From positions 1 through 12,485 of the forward strand of contig CANQMB010000024.1 of the NCBI GenBank assembly GCA_947624845.1: a stretch of DNA of 12,485 bases, given 5' to 3'. Shown here in pieces: positions 6,544 through 12,485 of this stretch. Source of the DNA: an uncultured Bacilli bacterium (GTDB lineage: Bacteria > Bacillota_I > Bacilli_A > RF39 > UBA660). The first letter of the stretch is position 1. Each line of letters starts with the position of its first letter. The notes below the pieces were generated by a model, which was not told the DNA's origin, made no database searches, and worked only from the letters and a program-made list of their open reading frames with translations. The translations under genes were made by a program, and so were the position numbers.

Positions 6544-6570
6544 GAAAAATACTTAGACATACTTCGACAA
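6536..6570 (-). promoter_or_regulatory. Candidate Spo0A-box cluster upstream of the AAA ATPase-gpmI unit
   Basis: The Spo0A recognition consensus is TTCGNCA/TGNCGAA. On the plus strand TTCGACA(A) is at 6563-6570 (perfect), TTAGACA at 6553-6559 (one mismatch), and TTCGTCA(A) at 6536-6543 (perfect, overlapping the -35). All three face the same way. The first two form 10-bp direct repeats (ACTTAGACAT/ACTTCGACAA), the tandem spacing seen in known Spo0A sites. The adjacent upstream gene encodes Spo0A itself. The motif is short and AT-rich DNA yields chance matches, so direct binding is inference. Confidence 0.5.
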
Positions 6571-6602
6571 AAAAAGAAAGATTTCTATCTTATTTTAAGG
6601 CA

Positions 6603-6630
6603 ATAAAAAAAGACTACTACTGCTTGTCTT
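6603..6630 (-). terminator. Terminator after spo0A
   Basis: On the minus strand, AAGAC (6626-6630) pairs with GTCTT (6610-6614) around an 11-nt loop and is followed by a run of seven T (6604-6610, overlapping the arm). It begins 2 bp after the spo0A stop. The stem is short, so some read-through into the ATPase unit is possible. Confidence 0.6.
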
Positions 6631-6632
6631 AT

Positions 6633-7406
6633 CTAACTACTACTCGGTTTATGAAATTCTAAACGAAGTTTGTCTGCTACTGTCACAATAAACTCCGAAT
6701 TGGTCGGTTTTGCTTTATCAATATCGACGCTATGTCCAAAAATTTCTTCCATCAATTGCCAATTTCCTCGATTCCAACTGACTTCAATTGCATGACGAAT
6801 GGCTCTTTCTACTCTTGAGACTGTCGTATCAAACTTTTTGGCAATGTCCGGATATAATTCTTTTGTAATTCCACCAATCACTTCTGGTCGATCATAGAGC
6901 ATAATAATTCCTTCTCGAATATATTGATATCCTTTAATATGAGAGGGAACTCCTAACTCATGAAGAATCTTCGTAATCGATATTTGCAAATTATTGTGAT
7001 AAATATCTACTGATTTACTACCAAATTTAGAACCTTCCATAACCTCTTCTATTCTTTTTTCAAGTTCATCAAGTTCAAAAGGCTTTAAAATAAAATAACT
7101 GATTCCTAATTCTGATGTTTTTCGAATCATATCTTGAGCATTGTAAGAGGTAAGAATAATCACTTTTTTGTCAATTTTCTTTTTCTTCATTTTCTCTAAA
7201 ACGTAGACTCCATCTTTTTTTGGCATAATCAAATCCAATAAAATAAGATCATATTCTTCTTTTTTCTTATCAATTAAATTAAACCCTTCTTCTCCATTAT
7301 ATGCATGTAATACAACTTCAATATTTGCGTGTTTGCTAAAATACTCGGTCACCATATTGACTAATTCAACATTGTCATCGATCATTAATATTCTTGTTTT
7401 TTCCAT
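6633..7406 (-). CDS. spo0A: Stage 0 sporulation protein A, response regulator and sporulation master regulator
   Basis: Residues 1 to about 125 are a receiver domain with acidic pocket D10-D11, phosphoacceptor Asp58 (LLDLIMP), Thr86 and Lys108. Residues about 145-257 are the Spo0A effector domain, with GVPSHIKGYQYIRE, LYPDIAKKF, the recognition helix region SRVERAIRHAIEV, and KPTNSEFI-VADKLRLE, nearly identical in pattern to Bacillus Spo0A. All phosphorylation and DNA-contact motifs look intact. It binds DNA and switches cells into sporulation after phosphorelay activation. AAGGAGAG (7410-7417) precedes the ATG. The gene stands alone between two terminators. Its usual neighbour spoIVB is absent; instead it lies between tpiA and a gpmI-containing unit. 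Confidence 0.98.
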   Translation of the reverse strand: MEKTRILMIDDNVELVNMVTEYFSKHANIEVVLHAYNGEEGFNLIDKKKEEYDLILLDLIMPKKDGVYVLEKMKKKKIDKKVIILTSYNAQDMIRKTSELGISYFILKPFELDELEKRIEEVMEGSKFGSKSVDIYHNNLQISITKILHELGVPSHIKGYQYIREGIIMLYDRPEVIGGITKELYPDIAKKFDTTVSRVERAIRHAIEVSWNRGNWQLMEEIFGHSVDIDKAKPTNSEFIVTVADKLRLEFHKPSSS

Positions 7407-7439
7407 TTTCTCTCCTTCCCTATACTACCACGCAATTTT

Positions 7440-7495
7440 ATTATATAACAATATGTCGGAAATTGGTAGAGCAAAAAAAGACAAGTTTTGTCGAA
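7440..7495 (-). promoter_or_regulatory. spo0A promoter region with Spo0A-box matches
   Basis: On the minus strand a perfect -10 TATAAT (7440-7445) lies 34 bp before the spo0A ATG, but the hexamer 17 bp upstream is TACCAA, a poor -35, which suggests activator dependence. A one-mismatch Spo0A box TGTCGGA (plus strand, 7454-7460) lies between these elements, and a perfect TTGTCGAA is at 7488-7495, inside the loop of the tpiA terminator. Autoregulation of spo0A is known in Bacillus; here it is inferred. I see no clear sigma-H promoter. Confidence 0.5.
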
Positions 7496-7516
7496 TGACA
7501 TTTTCTTGTCTTTTTT
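7473..7516 (-). terminator. Strong terminator after tpiA
   Basis: On the minus strand, AAAAAAGACAAG (7505-7516) pairs perfectly with CTTGTCTTTTTT (7474-7485), a 12-bp stem continuing into the T run. The 19-nt loop contains a second small TGTC/GACA pairing. It overlaps the tpiA stop codon and ends the pgk-tpiA operon. Confidence 0.9.
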
Positions 7517-8210
7517 ACTTACAATTATTGAAAAGTTCTTGTAATTTTTCTGGATTTAAACTAATTCCCCCTAATAAATATCCTTCAATATATTGACTTG
7601 CTTTCAATTCTCGAATGTTTTCTTCACTCACACTTCCTCCATATAAAACAGTAGAGTTGGGACAAATTTTTTTAATCATAGATAATGCAGAATCAATTTC
7701 TAATACACTGGGAATGTTTCCCGTTCCAATGGCCCAAATGGGCTCATAGGCAATGATAATTTCTTCTTTTTCAGATTCTGTAAGAGAATCTAAAACTTCC
7801 AAATCTTTTTGGATTTTATCTAGTACTTTTCCCTGTAATCTTTCTTCCTTCGTTTCTCCAATACATAAAATGGGAACAATTTTTACTTGCAATAATTTCT
7901 TTATTTTCTCAGCAATGACCGCATTATTTTCACCATGATACTTTCTTCGTTCGCTGTGTCCCACAATACAATAAGAGACTCCCAATGATTTTAATTGTTT
8001 GGCAATCACGTCCCCTGTATAAGAACCGAACTCATTGATTCCAACATCTTGTGCTCCTAAAGAAATTTCAGGAATTTCAAATAAAGGTAAATAACAAGTA
8101 GAAGGACATAGAATAAGATCATGAGAAGTATTGAGCGTAGATAATTTTTCCTGATAAGAAAGAAATTCACTTTTCGTAAAATTACACTTCTGATTTAATA
8201 CGATTTTCAT
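7515..8210 (-). CDS. tpiA: Triosephosphate isomerase (short form)
   Basis: The enzyme interconverts dihydroxyacetone phosphate and glyceraldehyde 3-phosphate in the cytosol. Catalytic residues are all present: Asn6 and Lys8 (NQKCN, where most have NWKMN), His85 in VGHSERR, Glu156 in AYEPIWAIGTG (flexible loop 6 follows), and the phosphate-binding YGGSVSEENI and LLGGISL. At 231 residues it is about 20 shorter than typical bacterial enzymes, partly because the N-terminus starts only five residues before the catalytic Asn. It overlaps the glycosyltransferase stop by four bases (ATGA), indicating coupled translation as the last gene of the pgk operon. Confidence 0.95.
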   Translation of the reverse strand: MKIVLNQKCNFTKSEFLSYQEKLSTLNTSHDLILCPSTCYLPLFEIPEISLGAQDVGINEFGSYTGDVIAKQLKSLGVSYCIVGHSERRKYHGENNAVIAEKIKKLLQVKIVPILCIGETKEERLQGKVLDKIQKDLEVLDSLTESEKEEIIIAYEPIWAIGTGNIPSVLEIDSALSMIKKICPNSTVLYGGSVSEENIRELKASQYIEGYLLGGISLNPEKLQELFNNCK

Positions 8211-9439
8211 TTTTCTTCTCCTTTCATTTTTTCATGAATTTTAGATAAAAAACCAAATCGATATTTCTTTTTCTCTTTTATAGCATGTTGATATACTTCT
8301 AATACTTGATCGGCATAATGACTCGATCCACAATGTTCTGCCTGTACTCTTGCCTGTTTTGATAAGTAGATTCGTTTACTTTTATTTTTGTATAACTCTT
8401 CCACGCAGGCTTCATATTCTTGTTGATTTTCAAAAAATTTTCCATTTAGATCATCCGTCACAGTTCCAATAAAAGATTCATCTTTCATACAAAGAGGAAC
8501 GATTCCAGCAGCCATGGCCTCTACGACAGTAAGCCCTTGAGTCTCCGTTTTAGAAGCCGTTGCGAATAAATCTGCAACATGATAATAATAAGGCATCTCT
8601 TCCCATTTTACTTTTCCAGTAAACAAAATATTTTTTGTTAATTTTTCCTCTTTGACATAGGCTTCATATTTTTCCTTATCAGGGCCATCTCCTACAATCA
8701 ATAATTTTATGTTTGGATGTTTTTTTACTAAATTCTTATGAGACTCTAATAAAAATTCAATATTTTTTTCTTGGGCCAATCTTCCGACAAAAACAATTGT
8801 AAAATCTCCTTTGTTCAACTTTAAAGATTTCTTCAGTTGTGCCACTTCTTTTTCATTAATATTCTCTTTATAGAAACGTTCAACTTCAATTCCCGTTGGA
8901 ATAATATGAATATTTTTTTCAAAGCGATATTTTTCCTTAAATAATTTATACGTCTTATTTGTAGGAACAATTAACTCTGTCGCCGTTGTTTCACAATAGA
9001 ATTTCGTAATATATTCCACTAGCTTTTTACTCGATTTTTCAAAATACCCTTTGGTAATATAATAAATATAATCCTCATACATCGTATGATACGTGTGTAC
9101 TAATGGGATATTGTACTGTTTTGCCAAAAGTCTGGCAAACGTTCCAATAGAAAATTCTGTTTGTGAGTGGATGACATCTAGCTTCCAACTTTTAATTGTA
9201 TTTACCGCTTGAATTGGATAAATACTCGTTAATCTCGAATCATAAATTCCTGTAGGAATTCCAGGGATTCGAAGAACTCTTTCTTTCTCATCATAATCAT
9301 ACTTAAAACTTTCTAAGTTGGCCGTTACTACATAAACTTCATGACCTTTTTTTTCTAATGCTTTTTTTAACATCACTTCACTCGTGACTAATCCACTAAT
9401 ATAAGGGGTATAAGCTTCACTAAAAATCCCGATTCTCAT
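8207..9439 (-). CDS. GT4-family glycosyltransferase, probable diacylglycerol glucosyltransferase
   Basis: The 410-residue GT-B enzyme starts with the acceptor-domain motif MRIGIFSEAYTPYISG and has HTYHTMYEDYIYYI (115-128), characteristic of the 1,2-diacylglycerol 3-glucosyltransferase group (Acholeplasma MGS and relatives). The donor domain shows VGRLAQEKN (218-226), GDGP (250-253) and the E-x7-E motif from E299 to E307 (ETQGLTVVE). Such enzymes attach glucose from UDP-glucose to diacylglycerol at the inner membrane face, giving glycolipids and sometimes lipoteichoic acid anchors. The frame is open 15 codons further up, but the ATG at 9437-9439 has AGAGGAG (9448-9454) and starts at the conserved motif. 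It overlaps the flippase-like gene by 20 bp and tpiA by 4 bp. Acceptor specificity is inferred. Confidence 0.88.
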   Translation of the reverse strand: MRIGIFSEAYTPYISGLVTSEVMLKKALEKKGHEVYVVTANLESFKYDYDEKERVLRIPGIPTGIYDSRLTSIYPIQAVNTIKSWKLDVIHSQTEFSIGTFARLLAKQYNIPLVHTYHTMYEDYIYYITKGYFEKSSKKLVEYITKFYCETTATELIVPTNKTYKLFKEKYRFEKNIHIIPTGIEVERFYKENINEKEVAQLKKSLKLNKGDFTIVFVGRLAQEKNIEFLLESHKNLVKKHPNIKLLIVGDGPDKEKYEAYVKEEKLTKNILFTGKVKWEEMPYYYHVADLFATASKTETQGLTVVEAMAAGIVPLCMKDESFIGTVTDDLNGKFFENQQEYEACVEELYKNKSKRIYLSKQARVQAEHCGSSHYADQVLEVYQHAIKEKKKYRFGFLSKIHEKMKGEEK

Positions 9440-10451
9440 TATTTTTACTCCTCTCATCGATATTAAAAACAATTGCGCCAACAATCATTGGTAAATAATA
9501 AGTAATAAATCTCCAGACAAGTAAGACAGCACTAGTAACACCACTACTTAAAAATGAATGGAAAAAGCATAAGAAACCATACTCAATTCCACCACTCGCT
9601 CCTGGAATGGGAACAAAGGAACCAATAATTAAAACATAAGCAGAAGAGACAATTGTGTTGATGAAATTTAGACTCGTAAAATCATGCATACTATAAACAA
9701 TAAAAAGTGGAATGCTGTAAAAACAGGCAAGACTAATTAGATTTGCTAAAATCCCTCGAATAAAAAGTCCTTTTCTACTTTTTAATAATTTTGTACTTTC
9801 ATGAAATTCTAAAATTCTTCTTTCCCATTTTTCTTGGGTTTTCTTTTTATCCTTAACCAGTTTTATGCGATAGCAGATCTGAATCATTTTCTCTATAAAA
9901 AACCGATTCGTCTTCTTAGCAAACGCAATAAACAACAATAAAACAGCGACAAACGTATTAATAAAAAAACCTAAGACTACTAAATTTCTCAAAAAAGAGA
10001 TTTCTGGAAACAGATGAAAAAAAGCATTGTAAGTAACCGCAAAAATTCCAAATAATACGAGTGCAATTTGATAAAAAATAAAATTCTGAATGATAATATT
10101 CGTTCCTTTACTCGCATTAATCCCATGTTCTTTTAACATATAGACTTCCATCGGTTGTCCGCCAGTAGAAAATGGCGTAATTCCATTAAAAAATTGAACA
10201 ATTAAAATGTGTTTCATCGCTTCTTTTAAAGAATATTTTTTTCGATCATTCACAGTATCATAAGAGACGACAGCTTTTAAGAATAGGGAAAAAACAAAGA
10301 TAAAGAAAGCAAGAATAATAAAAGTGTAATCTATATGTCGAAGCGCATGAATCGTACTCGTAAAATCTTCTTTTAAAGATAATACTAAAACGAGTATCGT
10401 AACTATTAAAATAATATAAGTATTTTTTCTAATATTTTTTATAAATTCCAT
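9420..10451 (-). CDS. Flippase-like integral membrane protein (UPF0104/MprF-type lysyl-PG synthase TM family)
   Basis: The 343-residue protein is dominated by about seven or eight hydrophobic helices (for example 12-26, 43-62, 124-142, 156-178, 232-254, 266-282, 303-328). It carries two family motifs: FFNGITPFSTGGQPMEVYMLKE (start 88) and GSFVPIPGASGGIEYGF (277-293), typical of the YbhN/AglD/MprF membrane domain. That domain flips lipids in MprF; for stand-alone members the substrate is unknown. No C-terminal aminoacyl-transfer domain is present. The gene overlaps the GNAT-like gene by 13 bp and the glycosyltransferase by 20 bp, so a role in moving or assembling the lipid made by that enzyme is a reasonable inference. 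Confidence 0.88.
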   Translation of the reverse strand: MEFIKNIRKNTYIILIVTILVLVLSLKEDFTSTIHALRHIDYTFIILAFFIFVFSLFLKAVVSYDTVNDRKKYSLKEAMKHILIVQFFNGITPFSTGGQPMEVYMLKEHGINASKGTNIIIQNFIFYQIALVLFGIFAVTYNAFFHLFPEISFLRNLVVLGFFINTFVAVLLLFIAFAKKTNRFFIEKMIQICYRIKLVKDKKKTQEKWERRILEFHESTKLLKSRKGLFIRGILANLISLACFYSIPLFIVYSMHDFTSLNFINTIVSSAYVLIIGSFVPIPGASGGIEYGFLCFFHSFLSSGVTSAVLLVWRFITYYLPMIVGAIVFNIDERSKNNENRDF

Positions 10452-10915
10452 TTTACGGCCTCATTACTTTCTTTTGTCATCACATTATCTTTTACATAAA
10501 GAATTTTATTTCCTTTTTCTTCTATCTGTTCATATCCGAGTATTTGCAAACTATTTTGCATACTTTGATCCTTCTTTGATGCAAATACAAATATTTCTTC
10601 CATAAAAAGCGTATGAAAGGCATAATCGGTTGCTAAGGATATTAATTTCCTAGTCTTTAATTTTGTTTCTAAATTTGCAAAAGAAATCGTACACATCCGA
10701 GTATCTTTCAATCCTTCTATCGAACAACTGTCGATAATCTTTTCTTGATTGACTAAATATAAATGTTCCCGTATTTGATTTTTTTCAGAAGAATTACTCA
10801 TAAAATTGTAAGATACGTTTTCTAAAGGAACTTGATTTCTTTCTTCAAATTCAGAGATTAGATCCTTATTTTTATCTTTTTCAACACTACCAATTAATAA
10901 TTTTTCTTTGCTCAT
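10439..10915 (-). CDS. Small GNAT-fold-like protein of unknown function
   Basis: The 158-residue product is not clearly assignable. Its middle and C-terminal part (about 65-148) follows a GNAT-like order: a strand with CSIEGLKDTRMCTISFA, a helix RKLISLATDYAFHTLF, a strand EEIFVFASKKD, a short helix and LQILGYEQIEEKG resembling the common LGF/LGY end of acetyltransferases. The acetyl-CoA loop motif (Q/RxxGxG/A) is not recognisable, so it may be a degenerate or specialised member. The N-terminal 40 residues are charged. It begins 9 bp after pgk, with AGAGGG before the ATG, and overlaps the flippase-like gene by 13 bp. The position within the operon suggests a link to the envelope genes. Confidence 0.75.
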   Translation of the reverse strand: MSKEKLLIGSVEKDKNKDLISEFEERNQVPLENVSYNFMSNSSEKNQIREHLYLVNQEKIIDSCSIEGLKDTRMCTISFANLETKLKTRKLISLATDYAFHTLFMEEIFVFASKKDQSMQNSLQILGYEQIEEKGNKILYVKDNVMTKESNEAVKWNL

Positions 10916-10924
10916 AATACCCTC

Positions 10925-12100
10925 TTAGGAAATACATTGAATTCCTGGTAATTCTTTTCCTTCTAAATATTCTAAAGTTGCACCCCCACCTGTTGATATA
11001 TGATAAATTTCATTTTCTACTTTCGCTTTTTTTGCACAAGCTACAATATCACCACCACCGAGAATGGTTTTGATTTTATTTTTAGCTATATATTTTAAAA
11101 TTTTTTCTGTCCCCACTTTATATTTTGAAAATTCATAGACACCTAAAGGTCCATTCCATAAAACAAAAGCAGCTTCTTTTAGATAATTTTCAAATAGAGC
11201 AATTGTATTTTTTCCTATATCCAGTCCCATTTCAGAAAAAGAAATATCAGAGATATCTTTTTCTTCTTTTGGTGTATCGTTGCTATATTCAGAAGTAACA
11301 GCAACATCTACTGGTAAAACTATTTTCTCTGGGTATTCTGCTAGAATTTTCTTACAAAAATCTAAATGATCATTATCACATAGAGAATTTCCAATTTCAT
11401 ATCCTTCTGCTTTTAAAAAGGTAAAAGACATACCTCCACCAATAAGTATATGATCTGCTTTTTTAATTACATTTTCAATAACGCCAATCTTATCTCCTAC
11501 TTTAGAACCTCCTAAAATTACAATAAATGGTTTATCAGGACAATTTAGTTGTTCTAAGAAAGATAGTTCTTTTTCAATTAAGAATCCCACACACTTTTCT
11601 TTCATGTGTTTGGCAATTCCAACATTAGAGGCATGGGCACGATGCGCAGTTCCAAAAGCATCATTTACAAAAACATCACCTAGACTAGCCCAATATTTTC
11701 CTAATTCATCATCGCAAGTACTTTCTAATTTTCCATCTACATCTTCAAATCTGGTATTTTCTAATAAAAGTATTTCTCCGTCTTTTAGAGATTCTACTTT
11801 TTCTTCCACAAGGCTTCCTCTTGTTTGAGGCACAAAGAAAACTTCTTGTTTCAGCAATTTAGAAAGTTCTTCTGCTACTGGTTTTAATGATCGTTCTTTT
11901 TTATCTTCTTCTGTTTTTACACGGCCTAAATGAGAAAGCAAAATTATTTTAGCTTTTTCATTGATACAGTATTTTATAGTATCCAAACTCTTTACAATTC
12001 TAGTCGAATCTAAAATCTTTCCCTCTTTCATTGGTACATTAAAATCACAACGAATAATTACTGTTTTATTCTTCAATTTTATATCTTTTAAGGTTTTCAT
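10925..12100 (-). CDS. pgk: Phosphoglycerate kinase
   Basis: This cytosolic enzyme transfers phosphate from 1,3-bisphosphoglycerate to ADP. The 391-residue product has normal length and motifs: IRCDFNVP (16-23), SHLGR (56-60), LLENTRFE (112-119), NDAFGTAHRAHAS (146-158), GGSKVGDK (197-204), GGGMSFTFLKAEG, LWNGPLGVYEF, and the C-terminal nucleotide-binding GGGDIVACA and STGGGATLEYLEGKELPGI. No key residue appears lost. It opens a five-gene unit, with TGGAGG (12107-12112) before the ATG and an extended -10 promoter. gap is not next to it in the window. Confidence 0.98.
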   Translation of the reverse strand: MKTLKDIKLKNKTVIIRCDFNVPMKEGKILDSTRIVKSLDTIKYCINEKAKIILLSHLGRVKTEEDKKERSLKPVAEELSKLLKQEVFFVPQTRGSLVEEKVESLKDGEILLLENTRFEDVDGKLESTCDDELGKYWASLGDVFVNDAFGTAHRAHASNVGIAKHMKEKCVGFLIEKELSFLEQLNCPDKPFIVILGGSKVGDKIGVIENVIKKADHILIGGGMSFTFLKAEGYEIGNSLCDNDHLDFCKKILAEYPEKIVLPVDVAVTSEYSNDTPKEEKDISDISFSEMGLDIGKNTIALFENYLKEAAFVLWNGPLGVYEFSKYKVGTEKILKYIAKNKIKTILGGGDIVACAKKAKVENEIYHISTGGGATLEYLEGKELPGIQCIS

Positions 12101-12123
12101 GTTTAGCCTCCATTTTCTAATTC

Positions 12124-12132
12124 ATTATATCA
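12124..12132 (-). promoter_or_regulatory. Extended -10 promoter of the pgk operon
   Basis: On the minus strand TGATATAAT (12124-12132) is an extended -10 element with a perfect TATAAT (12124-12129). The -35 position falls in a T tract belonging to the preceding terminator and has no good hexamer, as is common for extended -10 promoters. The predicted start is near 12117, giving a 16-nt leader that contains TGGAGG. Confidence 0.75.
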
Positions 12133-12143
12133 TTATTCTTTCC

Positions 12144-12189
12144 AAAAAAAAAGTTCTTACTAATAATTCAAGAATTAGTTCGTAAGAAC
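12144..12189 (-). terminator. Strong terminator after the surface protein gene
   Basis: On the minus strand GTTCTTAC (12182-12189) pairs with GTAAGAAC (12153-12160), with further ACTAAT/ATTAGT and AATTC/GAATT pairings possible inside, followed by nine T (12144-12152). The first arm lies in the last codons of the upstream gene. It insulates the pgk operon. Confidence 0.9.
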
Positions 12190-12485
12190 AAGGCGAAAGC
12201 TAAGGTTGGAGTAGGAACCACCTGTACTCCTATGGAAGTAGAACTGACTTGTAATAATTCCATGGTCGAACAAGCCACCGCGATGGAACCACGAGGACGC
12301 CTCATCTACAAGGCCGGAAAGATCAGCGTACCAAGCATTATGTGATCGACTATATCCATCTTTATCTTTATAGTAATAAAATGGCCCCATCTCTCCTGTG
12401 GCATCTCCTAACTTTCGTTTACTGAAATCATTCCCGTCAGTAGTTGCTCCATAAACATCAAAATAATTCGCATAGGTACTTAACA
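12175..12485 (-). CDS. C-terminal part of a probable extracellular protein (5' end outside window)
   Basis: The frame is open from the window edge to a TAA at 12175-12177, so this is the end of a longer gene; about 102 residues are visible. An internal ATG at 12388-12390 has its AGGAGAG immediately adjacent rather than properly spaced, so it is not a likely start. The sequence is rich in Tyr, Ser, Gly and Trp, with a GDATGE segment, HNAWYADLSG, SSWFHRGGLFDHG, SQFYFHR and a final SFRLVL. This pattern resembles C-terminal domains of secreted or pilin-like proteins of gut Firmicutes, possibly an FGE/C-type-lectin-like fold ending in FR. I do not recognise a specific family with certainty. The strong terminator directly follows. 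Confidence 0.65.
   Translation of the reverse strand, partial: LSTYANYFDVYGATTDGNDFSKRKLGDATGEMGPFYYYKDKDGYSRSHNAWYADLSGLVDEASSWFHRGGLFDHGIITSQFYFHRSTGGSYSNLSFRLVLTN

Noticed and set aside
7473..7516. CRISPR-like or mobile-element-like repeat due to the symmetrical GACAAG/CTTGTC sequence.
   Set aside because: It is a single hairpin with a T run directly after tpiA, fully explained as a terminator.
9440..9484. 15-codon N-terminal extension of the glycosyltransferase.
   Set aside because: It lies in the flippase-like coding region in another frame, and the internal ATG has AGAGGAG and begins with the GT4 motif.
10336..10342. Perfect TGTCGAA Spo0A box inside the flippase-like gene, and TTCGTCA at 4390-4396 in gpmI.
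   Set aside because: Both are in coding sequence away from promoters; a motif with six fixed bases is expected several times by chance in 12.5 kb. They also set the background against which the promoter boxes must be judged.

Overview
The window is chromosomal DNA from a low-GC, spore-lineage Firmicute (Bacilli/Clostridia or an RF39-type uncultured gut relative). Coding sequence is AT-rich, ribosome binding sites are strong AGGAGG types, and a full-length, well-conserved Spo0A is present. Trp is written as TGG in the recognised proteins, and TGA ends two genes (the AAA ATPase and the glycosyltransferase), so the code is the standard bacterial one, not the mycoplasma code. I cannot name the species. 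Every gene I accept lies on the minus strand, so transcription runs from high to low coordinates.

In transcription order, the right edge (12175-12485) holds the C-terminal end of a probable surface protein, closed by a strong terminator. Next comes a very compact operon with its own extended -10 promoter: pgk, a small GNAT-like protein, a flippase-like integral membrane protein, a diacylglycerol-glucosyltransferase-like GT4 enzyme, and tpiA. Gaps are 9 bp or less and three of the four junctions overlap. A 12-bp-stem terminator ends it. Two glycolytic enzymes therefore flank a membrane-lipid or cell-envelope cassette.

spo0A follows as a single gene with its own promoter and terminator. Next is a bicistronic unit of a DUF4143-type AAA ATPase with degenerate motifs followed by gpmI. 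Its promoter carries tandem matches to the Spo0A box, so a sporulation-linked input into this ATPase and phosphoglycerate mutase is plausible. A terminator at about 3641-3676 ends gpmI.

A Y-family DNA polymerase (DinB-like) follows, with a LexA/DinR-like SOS box inside its promoter. The left end is the start of the S10 ribosomal protein operon (rpsJ, rplC, rplD, rplW, rplB), with an extended -10 promoter and a structured leader of about 115 nt. Its L3 protein carries an unusual glutamate-rich tail of about 50 residues.

No tRNA, rRNA, insertion sequence, prophage or CRISPR array was seen, and no gap without a gene exceeds 230 bp. The most interesting non-routine signals are the Spo0A-box cluster before the ATPase-gpmI pair, the lipid genes between pgk and tpiA, the degenerate ATPase, the L3 tail, and the S10 leader RNA. 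I found no convincing evidence of an entirely new defence or mobile system.
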